Assembly (NCBI GenBank): GCA_017309115.1
Contig: JAFLEF010000040.1
Coordinates: forward strand, 1-64,000
Source of the DNA: Verrucomicrobiota bacterium
GTDB taxonomy: Bacteria > Verrucomicrobiota > Verrucomicrobiia > Limisphaerales > UBA9464
DNA: 64,000 bases
Direction of reading: 5' to 3'
Part shown: positions 10,826 to 18,488 of the stretch, piece after piece
Layout: each line of letters starts with the position of its first letter
Numbering within the stretch: the stretch's first letter is position 1
Notes under the pieces: generated by a model
What the model was told of the DNA's origin: nothing
The model's database searches: none
The model's input: the letters and a program-made list of their open reading frames with translations, nothing else
Translations under genes and position numbers: made by a program

Positions 10826-12166
10826 ATGAAAAAGCGTCTGCTCTACGCCCTGTTTGTAGCCTGCCTGGGTGGCTATGTGTTCATCGGTTCCCAGGTCTTC
10901 GAGGCGAGTGCTGCCAAGGAAAAGGGCGATGACGCCTATGCCGAGTTGGAGCTGTTCTCGCGGGTTTTGGAGCGGGTTCGTCGGGATTACGTCGATGGCG
11001 ATCAGATCACCTACGAAGATCTGGTGCACGGCGCGCTGAAGGGAATGCTCGGCAGCCTGGATCCGCACAGTGAGTTCATGGAGCCCGTCGCTTTTGAGGA
11101 ACTGAAAGAGGATACCGAGGGCGAGTTTAGCGGTGTCGGCATGCAGGTGACTCAGCGCGGGGACGACCTCGTGGTGGTGGCACCCATGGAAGACACGCCG
11201 GCGTTCGAAGCCGGAATTCTCCCAGGCGATCGGATCCGCAAGATTGATGGGAAGTCGGCGGACGGCCTAACGGTTCCCGATGCGGTGAAGCTGCTGCGTG
11301 GCAAGCCGGGAACCCCGGTGTCCCTCACCTTGGAACGAGAGAATGTAGCGACGCCTTTGGAGATCAATCTGAAGCGCCAAACCATTCAGGTTTACACCGC
11401 CAAGGACATCAACAACCGCCGGGAGTTTCCGGTGGACGACGACAAGATCGGTTACGTGCGCCTGACCCAGTTTGGCGAGAAGACCGGCACTGAGTTGGAG
11501 GAAGCGCTCCGCAAGCTGGAAAAGAATGGCATGAACGCCCTGGTGCTCGACCTGCGCGGAAATCCGGGCGGTCTGCTCGAGGAAGCGGTGGCGGTGAGTG
11601 AAAAATTTCTCAAACGCGGCGAGCCGATCGTGTCCACCAAGGGACGCAACCCGGCCAACGACGTGGAACGTAAGGCCGGGTCGGGACGGAAGTGGCTGGC
11701 GAAGGACCTACCCATGGTGATTCTGGTCAACGGCGGCAGCGCCAGTGCTTCCGAAATCGTTTCGGGCGCACTACAAGATCTCAAACGGGCGACGATTGTG
11801 GGCGAGAAATCCTTTGGGAAGGGATCGGTTCAAAGTGTGCTGCCGATGCCGGACGGTTCGGCGCTGCGTCTGACCACCGCCAAGTATTACACGCCCAGTC
11901 ACAAGGTGATTCATGGTCAGGGCATCCTGCCCGATGTGGTGGTGCCCATGGATGATGATCAGGAAATCGCCATCCAGCTGACCCGCATTCCGGGCGGCAA
12001 GGATAACCTTGAACAGGCCTTGAAATCCTTCCCGCCGGAGCGCCAACAGAAGCTTCGGGAACTCTCGGAACAGCATCGCGATGCCCAACTGGAAAAGGCT
12101 AAGGAACTGCTCAAGGCGGGACCCATGGCCAAGGCGGCGACGGCCCAAGTTACTCCGGCCAACTGA
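10826..12166 (+). CDS. C-terminal processing protease (S41 family, CtpA-like)
   Basis: 446 residues from the ATG at 10826 (MKKRLLYALFVACLGG), which opens a signal peptide or anchor; the earlier ATG at 10748 lacks one. After an N-terminal helical region comes a PDZ domain (about residues 95-170, ending with LRGKPGTPVSLTLER), then the protease core. The catalytic dyad is Ser307 in GGSASASEI and Lys332 in KSFGKGSVQ. Such periplasmic proteases trim C-termini of exported proteins and lipoproteins. The C-terminal 60 residues are Lys/Glu/Gln-rich and probably helical. tsaD starts 52 bases downstream. Family assignment is firm; the substrate is not known. Confidence 0.95.
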   Translation: MKKRLLYALFVACLGGYVFIGSQVFEASAAKEKGDDAYAELELFSRVLERVRRDYVDGDQITYEDLVHGALKGMLGSLDPHSEFMEPVAFEELKEDTEGEFSGVGMQVTQRGDDLVVVAPMEDTPAFEAGILPGDRIRKIDGKSADGLTVPDAVKLLRGKPGTPVSLTLERENVATPLEINLKRQTIQVYTAKDINNRREFPVDDDKIGYVRLTQFGEKTGTELEEALRKLEKNGMNALVLDLRGNPGGLLEEAVAVSEKFLKRGEPIVSTKGRNPANDVERKAGSGRKWLAKDLPMVILVNGGSASASEIVSGALQDLKRATIVGEKSFGKGSVQSVLPMPDGSALRLTTAKYYTPSHKVIHGQGILPDVVVPMDDDQEIAIQLTRIPGGKDNLEQALKSFPPERQQKLRELSEQHRDAQLEKAKELLKAGPMAKAATAQVTPAN

Positions 12167-12218
12167 GGTTGAGCCGGAACGCGGCGGCGGTGGGCGCTCG
12201 CCGGAACTGGGTGTGGTC

Positions 12219-13241
12219 ATGCTTCTGGCTTTGGAGACCTCGTGCGACGAGACCAGTGCGGCCGTGGTTCACCAAGGTCGGGTGGTTTCCAATGTGGTCT
12301 CGTCGCAGATTCGTTTGCACGCGGAGTACGGCGGAGTGGTCCCGGAACTTGCGACGCGGGAGCATCTGCGAAACCTGCTGCCGGTGGCTCGGGAGGCGCT
12401 GAGCCAAGCTGGGGTGGCGGTGAACCAACTGGACGCCGTAGCGGCTACCCGGGGACCCGGATTGCCGGCCGCCCTCCGCGCCGGCTTCAATGCCGCCCAA
12501 ACCCTGGCGTTCACCCTGCGCCGACCGCTTTACGGAATTCATCATCACGAGGCGCATCTCTATTCCCCGTGGATTCAGGGAACACCTCTCGCCGCTCAAT
12601 TCGACCAGTTTCAGCCCAATGTCTCCCTGATCGTCAGTGGCGGACACACGCTGCTGATCTTGGTTACCGCCCCGCTGCAACATCGGGTGCTCGGCGGCAC
12701 CCTGGACGATGCCGCCGGGGAGTGCTTCGACAAGACCGCCAAGCTGCTCGGGTTGCCTTATCCCGGAGGACCGTGGGTGGATCGGTTGGCGGCCGAAGGG
12801 AATCCCCAGGCGTTCGACTTTCCCCGGCCGTTGCTGACCGATCCCGGGCACGATTTCAGTTTCAGCGGACTGAAGACCAGTGTGCGGTACTTCCTGCAGA
12901 AGCATCCGGGACTGGCCGAAGATCGAAAGGCTCTTTGCGATCTGTGCGCCAGCGTTCAGGCGGCCATTGTGGAAGTGCTCGCGGCGAAGACCGTTCGGGC
13001 GGCGCGTCAAATGGGGGTTTCGCTGGTCACGGCGAGCGGCGGGGTGACCTGCAATTCCGGCCTGAGGCGGGAACTGGAACGCCGGTGTCAGCGTCATCAC
13101 TTGGAGCTGCGCTTGGCCGCGCCGAGCCTGTGCACGGACAATGCCGCGATGATTGGGATTCTGGCGGAACGACAGCATGAGGCCGGGATGGCGCCGAGTT
13201 CGCCGGACGCCGAGGTGATTCCCGGCTGGTCGCTGGAGTGA
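12219..13241 (+). CDS. tsaD: tRNA N6-adenosine threonylcarbamoyltransferase
   Basis: 340 residues from the ATG at 12219 (MLLALETSCDETSAAVV); a GTG two codons earlier is also possible. TsaD transfers the threonylcarbamoyl group to A37 of ANN-decoding tRNAs, working with TsaB and TsaE. The metal-binding HxxxH is His109/His113 in HHHEAHLYS. Further family motifs are SGGHTLLI, CFDKTAKLLGLPYPGG, DFSFSGLKTSV, ASGGVTCNSGLR and CTDNAAMIG. Length is typical. The stop is followed by the inverted-repeat element at 13279-13385. Confidence 0.97.
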   Translation: MLLALETSCDETSAAVVHQGRVVSNVVSSQIRLHAEYGGVVPELATREHLRNLLPVAREALSQAGVAVNQLDAVAATRGPGLPAALRAGFNAAQTLAFTLRRPLYGIHHHEAHLYSPWIQGTPLAAQFDQFQPNVSLIVSGGHTLLILVTAPLQHRVLGGTLDDAAGECFDKTAKLLGLPYPGGPWVDRLAAEGNPQAFDFPRPLLTDPGHDFSFSGLKTSVRYFLQKHPGLAEDRKALCDLCASVQAAIVEVLAAKTVRAARQMGVSLVTASGGVTCNSGLRRELERRCQRHHLELRLAAPSLCTDNAAMIGILAERQHEAGMAPSSPDAEVIPGWSLE

Positions 13242-13278
13242 GTGAGCTTGGGACGATGGGGTGATCTTCCGGGTCGCC

Positions 13279-13385
13279 GTAGTCGCCCCCGGCAGGAGGC
13301 GCCATCCTCCTTCGGGACACGTCCCGGGGAAACTAGCGCGTGGAGTTCTCTGAATGAGCGAGCGCCTCGTTCCCTCAGCGGCTAC
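13279..13385. repeat. dispersed inverted-repeat element, family A (copy 1)
   Basis: About 107 bases whose ends are imperfect inverted repeats: the left arm starts gtagtcgcccccggcaggag and the right arm, read backwards, starts GTAGCCGCTGAGGGAACGAG. The same arrangement occurs at 43678-43784, and a right arm alone at 55959-55988. The centre is variable except for a shared GCGCGTGGAG(T). The right arm contains the ATG at 13354 that could serve as start for the DUF885 gene. The shape resembles REP/MITE-type non-coding elements. Confidence 0.7.
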
Positions 13386-13431
13386 GAATCAGTGGCTTGA
13401 CGTTTCTCCGCGGCTCGCTTCCGGTTGGGTT

Positions 13432-15255
13432 GTGCATTTTACCCGTCGCCTCCTCGCCTTTTGGTCTGGCGTCTGGGCGTTGATTCGGGTGTGCGGGGGA
13501 GAAGCGGTTCCTACGGCGGAGTTCACCGAGGGGTTTGAGCGGATTCGGACCACCAAGGGAACGACCGAAGACCGAGTCCGGTTTCGTTCCCTGGTGGATC
13601 TGTGGTGGCGGTATCAGATGGCCAGTAATCCCGAATTTGCCACTTATGTGGGCTTTACCGGGTTCAATGACCGGTGGGCGGATGTTTCGCGGGAAGCCGT
13701 GCAACGTCAGAAAGAGGAACTGAAACGAACTGCGGCGGCGCTGGCGACGATCGATCGCGCGGCCTTGCCAGCGAGTGAACAGCTCTACTTCGATCTCTTT
13801 CAGCGAATCATTCTGCTCGCGGAGGAAGGGGGCCGTTATCCGGAGGAATTGCTCGCGGTGAGTCAACTATCCGGTCCCCAACAGGAGTTGGCCCAGAGCC
13901 TGACCCAAATGCCCACCGCCACCCGGGCCGACTACGATCGCATTTTGGCCCGACTCAAGGGTCTGGGTCCGCGTTTGGATGGCGTGGTCGAACTGCTGCG
14001 GGAAGGACTTCAGAAGGGAGTGACCCCACCCCAAATCACCCTGCGTGATGTGCCGCGTCAGGTGCTCGACAACATTCCGGAGAATCCCCGGCACAGTCCG
14101 CTGTTCCGGCCGTTCGTGAACCTGCCGTCCAGTTGGTCGGAAGAGGAACGAGCCGCGCTCCAAGGATCGGCACTGGCGGCCATCACCAACGTGGCGTATC
14201 CGGGCTTCCGACGGTTCCATCGGTTCCTGGTGGACCACTATCTCCCGGGCGCCCGGACCAACATTGCCGCCACCCAGCTTCCGGATGGGGAAGCGTGGTA
14301 CGCCTACCGCGTTCGTTCCCACACGACCACCCGCCTCACCCCGCAGGAGATCCATCAGCTCGGTCTGGCGGAAGTGAAACGCATTCGCCGCGAAATGGAG
14401 GCGGTGATAACCGAAGCGGGATTCAAAGGGTCGTTTCAGGAGTTTCTGAAGTTTCTGCGGACGGATCCGCAGTTTTACTACGCGCGGGGAACCGAGTTGC
14501 TCGCCGGTTACCGCGACATTTCGAAGCGGATCGACCTGGAACTTCCCCGTCTGTTTGGTCGCTTGCCGCGGTTGCCGTACGGAGTGAAGCCGATTCCGAG
14601 TTACATAGAGCGGGCCCAGACGACGGCTTACTACCAACCGGGCGCCGCTACCCAGGGACGTCCCGGAGTGTTCTTCGCCAACACCTATGCCTTGGACATG
14701 CGTCCCAAGTGGGAAATGGAGGCGCTAACGTTGCACGAAGCTGTTCCGGGACACCACTTGCAGATGGCGCTCGCCCAGGAGATCGAGGGCATGCCGGAGT
14801 TTCAGAAGCACGCGGAGATTGGCGCCTTTCTAGAAGGCTGGGCGTTGTACTCCGAAAGTCTCGGTCCGGAATTGGGACTCTACACGGATCCTTACTCGAA
14901 GTTCGGTCAGTTGACCTACGAGATGTGGCGGGCAATTCGGCTGGTGGTGGACACCGGCATGCACGCCCTCGGGTGGAGCCGTCAGCAAGCCATCGATTTC
15001 TTCCTCGAGAACTCGGGGAAGACCGCGCACGACATCGAGGTTGAAGTGGACCGGTACATCGTCTGGCCGGGTCAGGCGCTGGGCTACAAAATTGGCGAAC
15101 TCAAGATCAAGGAACTGCGAGCCTACGCGCAACAGCAACTGGGCCAGGAGTTCGATGTGCGGGCCTTCCACGATGAAGTGCTGAGCCAGGGAGCCCTGCC
15201 GCTGGACATTCTGGAACCGCGAATCCGGGCGTGGGTGGATCGACAGGTCCGGTGA
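13432..15255 (+). CDS. DUF885 family protein (putative metallopeptidase)
   Basis: 607 residues from the GTG at 13432, which opens a plausible signal peptide (VHFTRRLLAFWSGVWALI). The frame is also open from an ATG at 13354, but that start lies inside the repeat arm at 13279-13385, so its first residues (MSERLVPSAA) look repeat-derived. DUF885 proteins are zinc-dependent peptidase-like. LHEAVPGHHLQ gives the HExxxH-type motif, and a downstream glutamate lies in FLEGWALYSE. The C-terminal region GHDIE/GQALGYKIGE-type segments (here HDIEVEVDRYIVWPGQALGY) are characteristic of the family. It is probably exported. The gene is followed by a stem-loop element and a convergent transporter. Confidence 0.85.
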   Translation: MHFTRRLLAFWSGVWALIRVCGGEAVPTAEFTEGFERIRTTKGTTEDRVRFRSLVDLWWRYQMASNPEFATYVGFTGFNDRWADVSREAVQRQKEELKRTAAALATIDRAALPASEQLYFDLFQRIILLAEEGGRYPEELLAVSQLSGPQQELAQSLTQMPTATRADYDRILARLKGLGPRLDGVVELLREGLQKGVTPPQITLRDVPRQVLDNIPENPRHSPLFRPFVNLPSSWSEEERAALQGSALAAITNVAYPGFRRFHRFLVDHYLPGARTNIAATQLPDGEAWYAYRVRSHTTTRLTPQEIHQLGLAEVKRIRREMEAVITEAGFKGSFQEFLKFLRTDPQFYYARGTELLAGYRDISKRIDLELPRLFGRLPRLPYGVKPIPSYIERAQTTAYYQPGAATQGRPGVFFANTYALDMRPKWEMEALTLHEAVPGHHLQMALAQEIEGMPEFQKHAEIGAFLEGWALYSESLGPELGLYTDPYSKFGQLTYEMWRAIRLVVDTGMHALGWSRQQAIDFFLENSGKTAHDIEVEVDRYIVWPGQALGYKIGELKIKELRAYAQQQLGQEFDVRAFHDEVLSQGALPLDILEPRIRAWVDRQVR

Positions 15256-15268
15256 ACCGTGCTTGTTC

Positions 15269-15337
15269 GTAGTACCGCCTTCAGGCGGCCCCTGGGGTTG
15301 AGTCGGCGCTGGGGGGACGGGATGAATCCCGCACTAC
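15269..15337. repeat. stem-loop repeat between convergent genes
   Basis: The segment begins gtagtaccgccttcaggcgg and ends gggatgaatcccgcactac. The ends form an imperfect inverted repeat (GTAGT...ACTAC), and each end has its own short hairpin (CCGCCTTCAGGCGG and CGGGATGAATCCCG). It sits in the 163-base gap between the DUF885 stop and the stop of the convergent transporter. It may act as a bidirectional terminator or be a REP-like unit. No T-run follows. Confidence 0.5.
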
Positions 15338-15418
15338 TAACCCTATCCGGTTCGTGGCCCCAAGGCACATCCGGTTCACCGGTTTTCGCTCCTCTCAACT
15401 CAACATGTTGGTTCCTTC

Positions 15419-16669
15419 TCAGAGGAGAACTCCCGCCACGCAGGCGGTGAGATAGCAGGCGAGCAAACCGGCCACCATGGCGCGCAATCCCAGTCGAGCG
15501 AGGTCGCCGCGCCGTTCCGGTACCAGCGCGCCAATGCCGCCAATCTGGATGGCCACACTCGCGAGGTTGGCGAAGCCGCAGAGGGCGAAGGTCGCCAACT
15601 GATACGAGCGCGGATCCAAAGTGGCTTGGGCTTTCGAAAGCGAGAGGTAGCCGAAGAACTCGTTCAGGACGATTCGCTCGCCCAGGACCTGGCCGATGAA
15701 CTGGGCATCCCGAGCGGGAACGCCCATCAGCAGCGCAAACGGAGTGTTGAGATAGCCGAGAATCTCCTGCAGCGGACGTTGGGTGGCCCAGCCGACTTCA
15801 TTGACGACCAGACTGAGCAGGAAGTTGAGCAACGCGACGAGGGCGGCGAAGGACAACAGCATGGCGGCGACGTTGAGGGACAGCTTCATTCCGTCGCTTG
15901 CGCCCTGACAGATGGCGTCGAGTCCGTTCACCGTGGTTCGTTCCGTTGTGGCTTGGGCTCCGGCGGCGGTTTCGCTGACTTCCGTTTCGGGCCGCATGAT
16001 CTTGGCGAGCATGAGCGCGGCGGGAGCGCTCATGACCGAGGCGGTCAACAGCATGCCGGCGGGAATCCTCATGGCGTCGCTGGTGTACACCGCGAGCACG
16101 CCGCCGGCGATGGTCGCAAAGCCGCTGGTCATCAGACAGAACAGTTCGCTCTGAGTCATTCGGGCCAGATACGGTTGGACCACGAGGGGCGCCTCGGTCT
16201 GTCCCATGAAGATGTTGGCCGCGGCGGCCAGCGTTTCACTGCCACTGGTCCGCATCACCCGCTGCATGGCCCACGCGATGCCGCGGACCACCAGTTGCAG
16301 GATGCCGTAGTGGTAGAGCAGGGAAGAGACGGAACTGACCAAGATGATGGTTCCGGTGATGGTGATGACCAGCACGAGGGAGTTGCCGACTCCGAAGGCG
16401 CGCTCCATGGATTGGGTTTCGGCCAGGGGACCGAACACGAACCGATTGCCTTCGTTGGCAAACGCGATGAACCGGGTGACGACGGTTTGGAATCCGTCGA
16501 AGACCAGGCGCCCGGGGGTGGTGCGCAGAATCACCAGCGCAATCAGGAATTGAAGCGCCAGTCCCCAAAGCACCACTCGCCAGGGAAATCGTCGGCGGTC
16601 GAAGGAAAGCGCCCAGGCCAGGGCGATAAAGGCGACTATTCCGACCAGGCTCATCCACCGTTCGCTCAC
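15419..16669 (-). CDS. concentrative nucleoside transporter (CNT / NupC family)
   Basis: 416 residues with about ten hydrophobic segments. CNT proteins import nucleosides with Na+ or H+ across the inner membrane. Family signatures are GQTEAPLVVQPYLARMT in the first helical-hairpin region and ALCGFANLASVAIQIGG near the C-terminus, the region that carries ligand and Na+ contacts. The GERIVLNEFFGY segment is also typical. Length fits bacterial members (about 400). It is convergent with the DUF885 gene and does not appear to be in an operon. The specific nucleoside cannot be predicted. Confidence 0.93.
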   Translation of the reverse strand: MSERWMSLVGIVAFIALAWALSFDRRRFPWRVVLWGLALQFLIALVILRTTPGRLVFDGFQTVVTRFIAFANEGNRFVFGPLAETQSMERAFGVGNSLVLVITITGTIILVSSVSSLLYHYGILQLVVRGIAWAMQRVMRTSGSETLAAAANIFMGQTEAPLVVQPYLARMTQSELFCLMTSGFATIAGGVLAVYTSDAMRIPAGMLLTASVMSAPAALMLAKIMRPETEVSETAAGAQATTERTTVNGLDAICQGASDGMKLSLNVAAMLLSFAALVALLNFLLSLVVNEVGWATQRPLQEILGYLNTPFALLMGVPARDAQFIGQVLGERIVLNEFFGYLSLSKAQATLDPRSYQLATFALCGFANLASVAIQIGGIGALVPERRGDLARLGLRAMVAGLLACYLTACVAGVLL

Positions 16670-16727
16670 GGGCCGGCAGGCTACCGACGCCGGAAAGCAG
16701 CACCAAGCAGGAACCCGTTGAGATTTC

Positions 16728-16890
16728 TCAGAGGGTCAGCGTCAGGTGATACGTCAGACCGGCAATCAGCGAGTGCTGCCCCCCGGGTAGATCCTTATTG
16801 CTGCGGACGAACTTCCCCGCGGTGCTTGGGTTTCGTCGTAGTGAACCACGGCGAGCCAGTGCCGGGTCCCTCCTGGATTGGGCCTGGGAC
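16728..16890 (-). pseudogene. possible remnant of an outer-membrane protein C-terminus
   Basis: On the minus strand the last codons before the stop at 16728 read DLPGGQHSLIAGLTYHLTLTL, a typical closing beta-strand of an outer-membrane barrel with alternating hydrophobic residues. Upstream the matching reading moves to another frame (WLAVVHYDETQAPRG), as if a frameshift has occurred. No complete gene precedes it because the ClpP-like gene ends at 16894. I read this as a decayed 3' fragment. The evidence is compositional only, and chance cannot be excluded. Confidence 0.3.
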
Positions 16891-16893
16891 GAA

Positions 16894-17526
16894 TCAGCTG
16901 GGCGGCCGATTCGTAGGGGAATTGGGGATGATCTGGTCAATGATTCGGTATCGGAGTGCTTCGGGAGCGGACAGGACGAACATTTTGCCGGGCGGCAGTG
17001 GGAGCCAGTCGGGTGGCAGTTGGGCGTGTTGTTGCCAGAAGGCCGTGTACGCGTCCTGAGTGAGCTCGGTGTAGCGGGCGGGCGGTTTCCCGTTCACTTC
17101 CATTCCGTGGAGGACAATCACGGAGTCGGCAAATGCCTCCCGGGTGCCCGTTCCCGCCGCGAGCAGAAGGGCGCCCCCGGAACTGCATTCGCCTAGCGCC
17201 CGGGTGTTCACCGGCGACCGCAAACGGCCCATGATCCGATCAAGCGCCAGGGCGGCGTTCAGATCGCCCCCTGGGGTCATCAGATTCAATTCGATGGGGG
17301 CTACGGCTTGGTGGTCGAGAAAGAGCAGTTGGCGGATGATTCGTTCAGCGGATTCCGGGGTGATGTCGCCCGTGACGAAGATTTTCCGTTGGTTCAGGAC
17401 CGGGTCGGCAAAGTCGATCGGGGGCGGTGTGGCAACAGGAGTTCCGGGCTCCAGCCAGATGGAACACCCGGAAAGTCCGACCACTAGAAGCAGTCCTCCC
17501 AGCACCGAGGTCGAAGATGGCGTCAC
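16894..17526 (-). CDS. ClpP-fold lipoprotein (exported Clp-protease-like protein)
   Basis: 210 residues if translation starts at the GTG at 17526, which opens a lipoprotein signal (VLGGLLLVVGLSGC, lipobox Cys21). The open frame reaches 17766, but those codons come from heptamer and AATCTGCG repeats. The mature part follows the ClpP/crotonase-like protease fold: TPGGDLNAALALDRIM, the nucleophile region GECSSGGALLLAAG (Ser116 by alignment with ClpP Ser97), VIVLHGME (His140 = catalytic His), and the family motif LSAPEA near the C-terminus. The residue aligned with ClpP Asp171 is Met, not Asp. The protein is therefore membrane-anchored outside the cytoplasm, away from ClpX/ClpA, and may use a dyad or be non-catalytic. 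It lies downstream of arsC without obvious arsenic linkage. Confidence 0.75.
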   Translation of the reverse strand: MTPSSTSVLGGLLLVVGLSGCSIWLEPGTPVATPPPIDFADPVLNQRKIFVTGDITPESAERIIRQLLFLDHQAVAPIELNLMTPGGDLNAALALDRIMGRLRSPVNTRALGECSSGGALLLAAGTGTREAFADSVIVLHGMEVNGKPPARYTELTQDAYTAFWQQHAQLPPDWLPLPPGKMFVLSAPEALRYRIIDQIIPNSPTNRPPS

Positions 17527-17561
17527 GCGAACAGCAGGACCGAAAGCCAGCTCACAATCCA

Positions 17562-17582
17562 GTTGAGAGTTGAGAGTTGAGA
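17562..17582. repeat. heptamer repeat GTTGAGA x3
   Basis: Three perfect tandem copies of GTTGAGA, followed by a diverging GAAAAGA, just upstream of the ClpP-like gene on the minus strand. The same heptamer recurs at 27827-27854, 49882-49905 and 50012-50039, and in inverse orientation near 50120-50144. Confidence 0.75.
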
Positions 17583-17601
17583 GAAAAGAGGCACCGGGAG
17601 G

Positions 17602-17759
17602 GTTTAGCCGCAGATTTAACGCAGATGGACGCAGATTTCGGGAAGGAAGACGGTGAAGGACGGTTTGTTGAGCGGTGAAGCCGGTGTTGGAGTGCTTTCC
17701 AAATGCTTCTGCCTCCCTCAAAGAATCTGCGTCAATCTGTGTTAAATCTGCGGTTAAAC
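17602..17759. repeat. AATCTGCG inverted-repeat element, family C
   Basis: A 158-base unit whose two ends are near-identical inverted arms of about 38 bases. The left arm starts gtttagccgcagatttaacg; the right arm read backwards starts GTTTAACCGCAGATTTAACA. Each arm holds three copies of CGCAGAT(T)-type submotifs about 10-11 bases apart. The intervening 80 bases are unique. Single or degenerate arms occur at 156-189 and 55059-55114. The element lies between arsC and the ClpP-like gene. Confidence 0.75.
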
Positions 17760-17785
17760 TCCCCAATGCAGGCCGCAGGGAGACA

Positions 17786-18247
17786 TTACGATCCAGGCGG
17801 CGGAGGAACGGATTGAGCGCGTCCCGCTTTGAATCCGGCGGCGTAGGCTTCGAAGACCCGGCGGATTTCGTCGCGGACGCGGCGGAAGACGGTCAGGACT
17901 TCTTCGTCCGTGCCCGTCGCATGGGCCGGGTCGTCGAAGCCCCAATGGTACCGCTCCACCTGACCGGGATAGGTCGGGCACATCTGATCGGCATTGCCGC
18001 AGACGGTGATCACGGTGTGCACCGGTTGCTGCAGGAACTCGTTCATGTGCTTGCTGCGATGGGCGGACAGGTCGATGCCGATTTCCTGCATCACCAGAAT
18101 CGCCTTCGGATGGACATAACCGGCGGGTTTGGAGCCGGCGCTCTGGACATCGAGCAGATCACCGGCGGCCGCGCGGAGCAGGCCTTCGGCGAGATGGGAA
18201 CGGCAGGAGTTGCCGGTGCAGAGAATGAGAACGGTAGGTTTGCTCAT
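17786..18247 (-). CDS. arsC: arsenate reductase, thioredoxin-coupled (LMW-phosphatase fold)
   Basis: 153 residues. It reduces arsenate to arsenite by a cysteine relay on a low-molecular-weight tyrosine-phosphatase scaffold. The P-loop CTGNSCRS runs from Cys10 to Arg16, and the shuttle cysteines are Cys83 and Cys90 ([10 protein letters not shown]). This is the Cys10/82/89 pattern of the thioredoxin-dependent S. aureus enzyme. The acid motif is in [10 protein letters not shown]. It is the last gene of the ars unit, 25 bases after the CC-tailed small protein. The pattern places it in the thioredoxin class and not the glutaredoxin class. Confidence 0.95.
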   Translation of the reverse strand: MSKPTVLILCTGNSCRSHLAEGLLRAAAGDLLDVQSAGSKPAGYVHPKAILVMQEIGIDLSAHRSKHMNEFLQQPVHTVITVCGNADQMCPTYPGQVERYHWGFDDPAHATGTDEEVLTVFRRVRDEIRRVFEAYAAGFKAGRAQSVPPPPGS

Positions 18248-18272
18248 GGGACGGAACGGGAAAACCGGAGAC

Positions 18273-18488
18273 TCAACAGCAGCCGCTCGGACCGCAGCAA
18301 TTGCCGGAGCTGGATTCGAGTTTGGTGGCGCCCTTCAACAGGCCCCAACCGCCAAGAATCACCCGCCGGATGGGCTCGCCCGTTTCCGGATGTGTCGTCA
18401 GCGGTTGATCGTTCATGCCCTGTTGCAGTTCGTAATGCTTCACGGGGTCGCCTTCGTGGGCCGGGATGGATTCGTAGAGGTAGGTCAT
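18273..18488 (-). CDS. small Cys-Cys-tailed protein of the ars operon (FmdB-like N-part)
   Basis: 71 residues. The first 50 resemble the FmdB-type small proteins ([13 protein letters not shown]..., ending [10 protein letters not shown]) but lack the two zinc-ribbon CxxC pairs. The C-terminus instead reads [10 protein letters not shown], giving vicinal cysteines Cys64-65 and Cys70-71. Vicinal thiols are the classic ligand for trivalent arsenic and antimony. It overlaps arsA by 4 bases (ATGA at 18485-18488), so translation is probably coupled to ArsA. A role as As(III) carrier, sensor or accessory to ArsA is an inference from these cysteines and the position; no function is established. Confidence 0.8.
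   Translation of the reverse strand: MTYLYESIPAHEGDPVKHYELQQGMNDQPLTTHPETGEPIRRVILGGWGLLKGATKLESSSGNCCGPSGCC

Noticed and set aside
17527..17766. upstream extension of the ClpP-like gene
   Set aside because: Its codons derive from GTTGAGA and AATCTGCG repeats and would bury the lipoprotein signal inside the protein.
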